Source of the DNA: Lysinibacillus pakistanensis
GTDB taxonomy: Bacteria; Bacillota; Bacilli; Bacillales_A; Planococcaceae
Direction of reading: 5' to 3'
NCBI RefSeq assembly: GCF_030123245.1
Contig: NZ_CP126101.1
Span: 2,974,501 to 3,038,500, forward strand
Length of the DNA stretch: 64,000 bases
Shown here: piece by piece, positions 61,126 through 64,000 of the stretch
Layout of the letters: the number at the start of each line of letters is the position of its first letter
Position numbering within the stretch: the stretch's first letter is position 1
Program-made: the position numbers and the translations under genes
Notes under the pieces: generated by a model
Databases searched by the model: none
Told to the model about the DNA's origin: nothing
What the model saw: the letters and a program-made list of their open reading frames with translations, nothing else

Positions 61126-62424
61126 TTATTTCAAGGGTATATCTACTTTTTGTGTTCCCTCTAAATAGAGTTCATCTGTAATAAAAGAAAGACGAACTGG
61201 ATTGGCAACTCCATTTAGATTCAATATTTCAATTTGCTCAGTCAGATAGTCATTATTACTATTTATATCTTCACTTTCTGCGTCTACATCATAATCATTT
61301 GCATCTGTTGCATTCCCATTAAATCCTTTTATATAACTTGAGGTTGGTATATTTAATGTCACCATTGGTTTTTCTACTTTAACTTGTAACCCTGGAATAG
61401 ATGGCTTGGATACTACTTTGTTTTGATTAAAATCTACATCTATATAATCCTGTTCTTTTCGTACTATCAATACTTTGCCAATAGATAACGTTAACTTCTT
61501 GGGCTCTCTAAAGTAATTACTTTGCATATAGTACGTTGTTCCTTCATCCACTGATCCTGTAGCAACTGTACCTCTATCGATTGCAGACCATTCCTCCCCT
61601 TTTTCATCCAAAATACGTATATCATCGAAATCAACAATTTTTTCCTCATTATTGGGGTCAAGTGCGATTGTTACACCTGTACGAATTGGTGAAATAGAGA
61701 CTGACTTTACCGTAATATTCTGTCCTTCGAAGCTCATTTTCTCATTCAATTCATAGATCTTTGCTTTCGCAATTCCTTTTTTAAGTGCAAATGGAAACGT
61801 AAATTCAGTTTGTTTTTCATCCGCAAATTGTATATATAATTCAAATTGGGCATTTTCATAATTTATTGGGTCAAAGAATGTGACAATCAGATTGTCTTCA
61901 ATTTGAAAAACTTTTTCCTCACGATATCGGTGAAAATCTACTTGGGCATTTACTGCTTCACCGTTTAATCGAAGCTCTATTTTCTCAGTAACTGAATCAC
62001 TAAGATCCATTGGTGAAGAAATTTTATAGGGTAAAATCATCCCTGTTTCATCGGCAATTACCCCCTGAAGTGTAAACGATAAGTCATTTTTGGTTTGGGT
62101 TTGCCCTAATTCCTCATAATAGTGATGATCAAGGATATCAGCAACACCTTTATCATACGTAATCATCTGAACAAGTGGTGCAAGACCTGGAATATTACTA
62201 ACGACACTAGCAAAAGCGGGAGATAAACGGATAGTTCCCACAAAAATCATTAGAAGTGCACAGGTTAGAGCCATGCCTTTCCATATTTGCAGACGTTTGC
62301 GGTTTTCTTTTCGATAGCGACGGACACTTTCCATACGTGCCGCAGCTAGTTGATCATTTGGAACATGAATTTGTGCTAATTCCTGGACAAATGTATCATA
62401 GTCATACTTTTCTTCCTTCTTCAT
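61126..62424 (-). CDS. Anti-sigma factor-like membrane protein (DUF4179)
   Basis: A 432-residue type II membrane protein. The cytoplasmic N-terminus (residues 1-48) precedes one membrane helix (about 49-68, MALTCALLMIFVGTI) and the RLSPAFASVVSNIPGLAPLV stretch typical of DUF4179. A long extracellular beta-rich region follows. Its ATG directly follows the stop of an ECF sigma gene, so it is the cognate anti-sigma factor by context. The signal is unknown. Confidence 0.82.
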   Translation of the reverse strand: MKKEEKYDYDTFVQELAQIHVPNDQLAAARMESVRRYRKENRKRLQIWKGMALTCALLMIFVGTIRLSPAFASVVSNIPGLAPLVQMITYDKGVADILDHHYYEELGQTQTKNDLSFTLQGVIADETGMILPYKISSPMDLSDSVTEKIELRLNGEAVNAQVDFHRYREEKVFQIEDNLIVTFFDPINYENAQFELYIQFADEKQTEFTFPFALKKGIAKAKIYELNEKMSFEGQNITVKSVSISPIRTGVTIALDPNNEEKIVDFDDIRILDEKGEEWSAIDRGTVATGSVDEGTTYYMQSNYFREPKKLTLSIGKVLIVRKEQDYIDVDFNQNKVVSKPSIPGLQVKVEKPMVTLNIPTSSYIKGFNGNATDANDYDVDAESEDINSNNDYLTEQIEILNLNGVANPVRLSFITDELYLEGTQKVDIPLK

Positions 62425-62898
62425 CTACAATTCCCCTTTCTCCTGAAAATAAAGTCTTAGCTTTTTTAATGCCGAATGCAATCTAGATTTTACAGTACCT
62501 TCTGGTATATTTTGAATGGCAGCAATATCTTGATTTCTATAGTCATGAAAATATTTTAGAAAAATAAGCTCCTGTTGCTCCTTTGGTAGTTTGGTAATGA
62601 TATCCGTCATTTCAAAGCGGTCGTGGGTATGTACGTTTTCTTCAATCTCAATATCTTCCTGCAAATGAAATCGCATACTTTTATTACGCATATCATGACA
62701 AACATTTAGTAAAATTCGAACAAGCCATGTTCCAAAATAAGCTGATTCTTTTAATGTATGTTTCTTTTTTAAGCTTCGATAAGTAGCTTCTTGTACAGCC
62801 TCAATAGCATCATGCTCATTTTTTAAATAGGCAAAGGCCATACGATACATGGTCTGTTCATATTGTTTAAGTAAATATAAAAAAGCTTGTTCATCCAT
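62425..62898 (-). CDS. ECF sigma factor
   Basis: A 157-residue ECF sigma factor. Region 2 is YRMAFAYLKNEHDAIEAVQEATYRSL; region 4 is ITKLPKEQQELIFLKYFHDYRNQDIAAI. ATG 62898 lies eight bases after AAGGAG; the GTG at 62907 is inside the ribosome site. It is followed without gap by the DUF4179 anti-sigma gene. I cannot assign it to SigM, SigW, SigX or SigY from sequence alone. Confidence 0.88.
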   Translation of the reverse strand: MDEQAFLYLLKQYEQTMYRMAFAYLKNEHDAIEAVQEATYRSLKKKHTLKESAYFGTWLVRILLNVCHDMRNKSMRFHLQEDIEIEENVHTHDRFEMTDIITKLPKEQQELIFLKYFHDYRNQDIAAIQNIPEGTVKSRLHSALKKLRLYFQEKGEL

Positions 62899-62979
62899 CT
62901 TTCTCACTCCTTACTACTAATTAGACTGTTGAAATGACTATATCGTTCATTTTAATTTTAGATTTCTTCATAAAAAAGA

Positions 62980-63002
62980 GAAACGTCAAAAATCAACGTT
63001 TC
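62980..63002. terminator. Bidirectional terminator
   Basis: GAAACGT (62980-62986) pairs with ACGTTTC (62996-63002), with A-rich left and T-rich right flanks. It separates the sigma gene from the dehydrogenase gene. Confidence 0.75.
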
Positions 63003-63013
63003 CCTTTTTTTCT

Positions 63014-64000
63014 TTATAATTGGTGAGGCTCTCGCATTTCTCCATCAAATGCAGCTAGATAAATCGTATAGATATCTTCTCGTTCTAGCAGCATCGGACT
63101 TCGTGCTAAGATTCTTGTTTGTTTTGTTGCATCGTCCGTTAATTGCTCTAAGGCATCTTCTGGTATATTAAACCCTTTTAAAGTAGAAGGAATATTTACA
63201 TCTTGAACCAGTTGTTGTAATGCATCTACACATTTATAGGAAGCCTCTTCTTGCGATAAATAGGCAGATGAGATACCCATTGCATCTAAAATATCCTTCA
63301 TACGTTTTTCACAGCTTTGACGAATATATCCCATGACATACGGTAAAAGCACTGCATTGGAGTCACCATGAGCTATATGGAATTGACCACCTAATGGATA
63401 GGCTAGAGCATGTACACCTGCTACTCCAGCATTGAAGAAGGCCAAGCCAGCTAAATAACTACCATAGCTCATATCTGAACGTGCCTGCCTATTTTGTCCT
63501 TCATGGACAGCCGTGCGAATGGAGCCACTAATTAAGCGAATTGCCTGTAGTGCAAGGGCATCGGTCACCTCATTGGCATTGATTGAAACATATGCCTCAA
63601 TTGCATGTGTTAAGGCATCTACACCCGTTGCAGCCGTTACCTTAGGTGGTAATGAAATCGTAAGCTCTGGGTCTACGATGGCAATATCCGCCAATAAATA
63701 GTCATGTGTCACAACGTCTTTTGTTGTTTCAAGCGACAACACAGAAATATTTGTCACTTCTGAGCCTGTTCCAGATGTAGTTGGTATTAAAATTTTGGGT
63801 AATCCTTTTTGTTCAAGTGTTTTTGTACCTGTTAAATTTAAGTAATCTGCCACTTTTCCATCATGTACTGCTAAAACGGCAGCAAGCTTGGCTAAATCTA
63901 GAGCACTTCCGCCACCTAATCCGATGACTAGATCAAAGTGATGTTTCCTAGTAAAGGCAACTAGCTTTTCTCCAATAGCAAGCGGTGGCTCTGGGGCAAT
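63014..64000 (-). CDS. Iron-dependent alcohol dehydrogenase (N-terminus outside window)
   Basis: The frame is open from the window edge to the stop at 63014, 328 codons in view. The NAD-binding loop GLGGGSALDLAK, the TSGTGSEVT motif and the metal-ligand region (ATGVDALTHAIEAY, then HALAYPLGGQFHIAHGDSNA) identify a group III iron-dependent alcohol dehydrogenase. An internal GTG at 63853 is not the true start. The substrate (short alcohol, lactaldehyde or propanediol) is not readable. Confidence 0.9.
   Translation of the reverse strand: MAPEPPLAIGEKLVAFTRKHHFDLVIGLGGGSALDLAKLAAVLAVHDGKVADYLNLTGTKTLEQKGLPKILIPTTSGTGSEVTNISVLSLETTKDVVTHDYLLADIAIVDPELTISLPPKVTAATGVDALTHAIEAYVSINANEVTDALALQAIRLISGSIRTAVHEGQNRQARSDMSYGSYLAGLAFFNAGVAGVHALAYPLGGQFHIAHGDSNAVLLPYVMGYIRQSCEKRMKDILDAMGISSAYLSQEEASYKCVDALQQLVQDVNIPSTLKGFNIPEDALEQLTDDATKQTRILARSPMLLEREDIYTIYLAAFDGEMREPHQL

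Overview
The window looks like chromosomal DNA from a low-GC, spore-forming Firmicute, most likely Lysinibacillus or a close Bacillaceae/Planococcaceae relative. This is inferred from gene content: an endospore germinant receptor, SLH-domain surface proteins, a SigV/RsiV pair, YfkAB, an mnt-type manganese ABC operon, a yybP-ykoY riboswitch before a TerC-family gene, AGGAGG ribosome binding sites and frequent TTG/GTG starts. No tRNA, rRNA, CRISPR array or replication origin was seen.

Layout. 1-11.4 kb is an accessory-rich stretch: a MetX-like hydrolase, two MerR regulators (one shortened), three GNAT acetyltransferases, a beta-lactamase-fold hydrolase, a membrane M28 peptidase divergent from a TetR regulator, a chloramphenicol acetyltransferase (cat) with a leader-peptide attenuator, and a DUF418-like membrane protein. 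Two intergenic arrays of a 21-bp-period repeat lie here (5094-5274 and 10021-10300). 11.6-24 kb carries an Lsa-type ABC-F ribosome protection gene with its own leader peptide and hairpins, a LytTR/DUF3021 pair, hydrolases, a self-contained XRE-TPR regulator with two operators, an ArsR-rhodanese regulator next to an MFS exporter, and a second (Mef-like) MFS exporter. 24-27.7 kb is the manganese ABC operon (mntA-mntB-mntC-mntD) plus a 51-residue membrane ORF not annotated by length-limited gene calling.

27.86-34.88 kb is the most unusual block. Two inverted copies of the same IS1182-type element, the left one truncated, enclose a ribbon-helix-helix operon with 10-bp-spaced TATTAG repeats. They also enclose three modules that each pair a signal-peptide protein with a very small membrane protein: a phospholipase A2-like protein with an 83-aa membrane protein, a 177-aa secreted protein divergent from a 64-aa membrane protein, and a 233-aa secreted protein with a 52-aa membrane protein. 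A toxin/bacteriocin-plus-immunity reading fits the layout but is inference.

35-50 kb is mostly ordinary chromosome: a BASS-type symporter, two SLH proteins, a LysR regulator divergent from a flavodoxin-like reductase, a membrane hydrolase, a YdaG-like stress protein, a YczE-like membrane protein, PadR/DUF2812, ribosomal L25/Ctc, a HAD nucleotidase, YfkAB, an LLM monooxygenase, then sigV-rsiV. 50-64 kb holds a two-gene germinant receptor operon (B then A, no C), an ABC exporter, the Mn riboswitch and TerC gene, and an intact IS1182-family element (56225-57909) with an 8-bp target duplication that splits the terC terminator hairpin. It ends with ferritin, a zinc-ribbon/ankyrin membrane protein with a 44-codon upstream ORF, a second ECF sigma/anti-sigma pair and a truncated iron-dependent alcohol dehydrogenase.

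Regulation is unusually legible. Perfect or near-perfect palindromes sit in front of the TetR, XRE-TPR, ArsR-rhodanese, LysR and PadR genes. Two antibiotic-resistance genes have leader peptides, and most gene ends carry bidirectional terminators.
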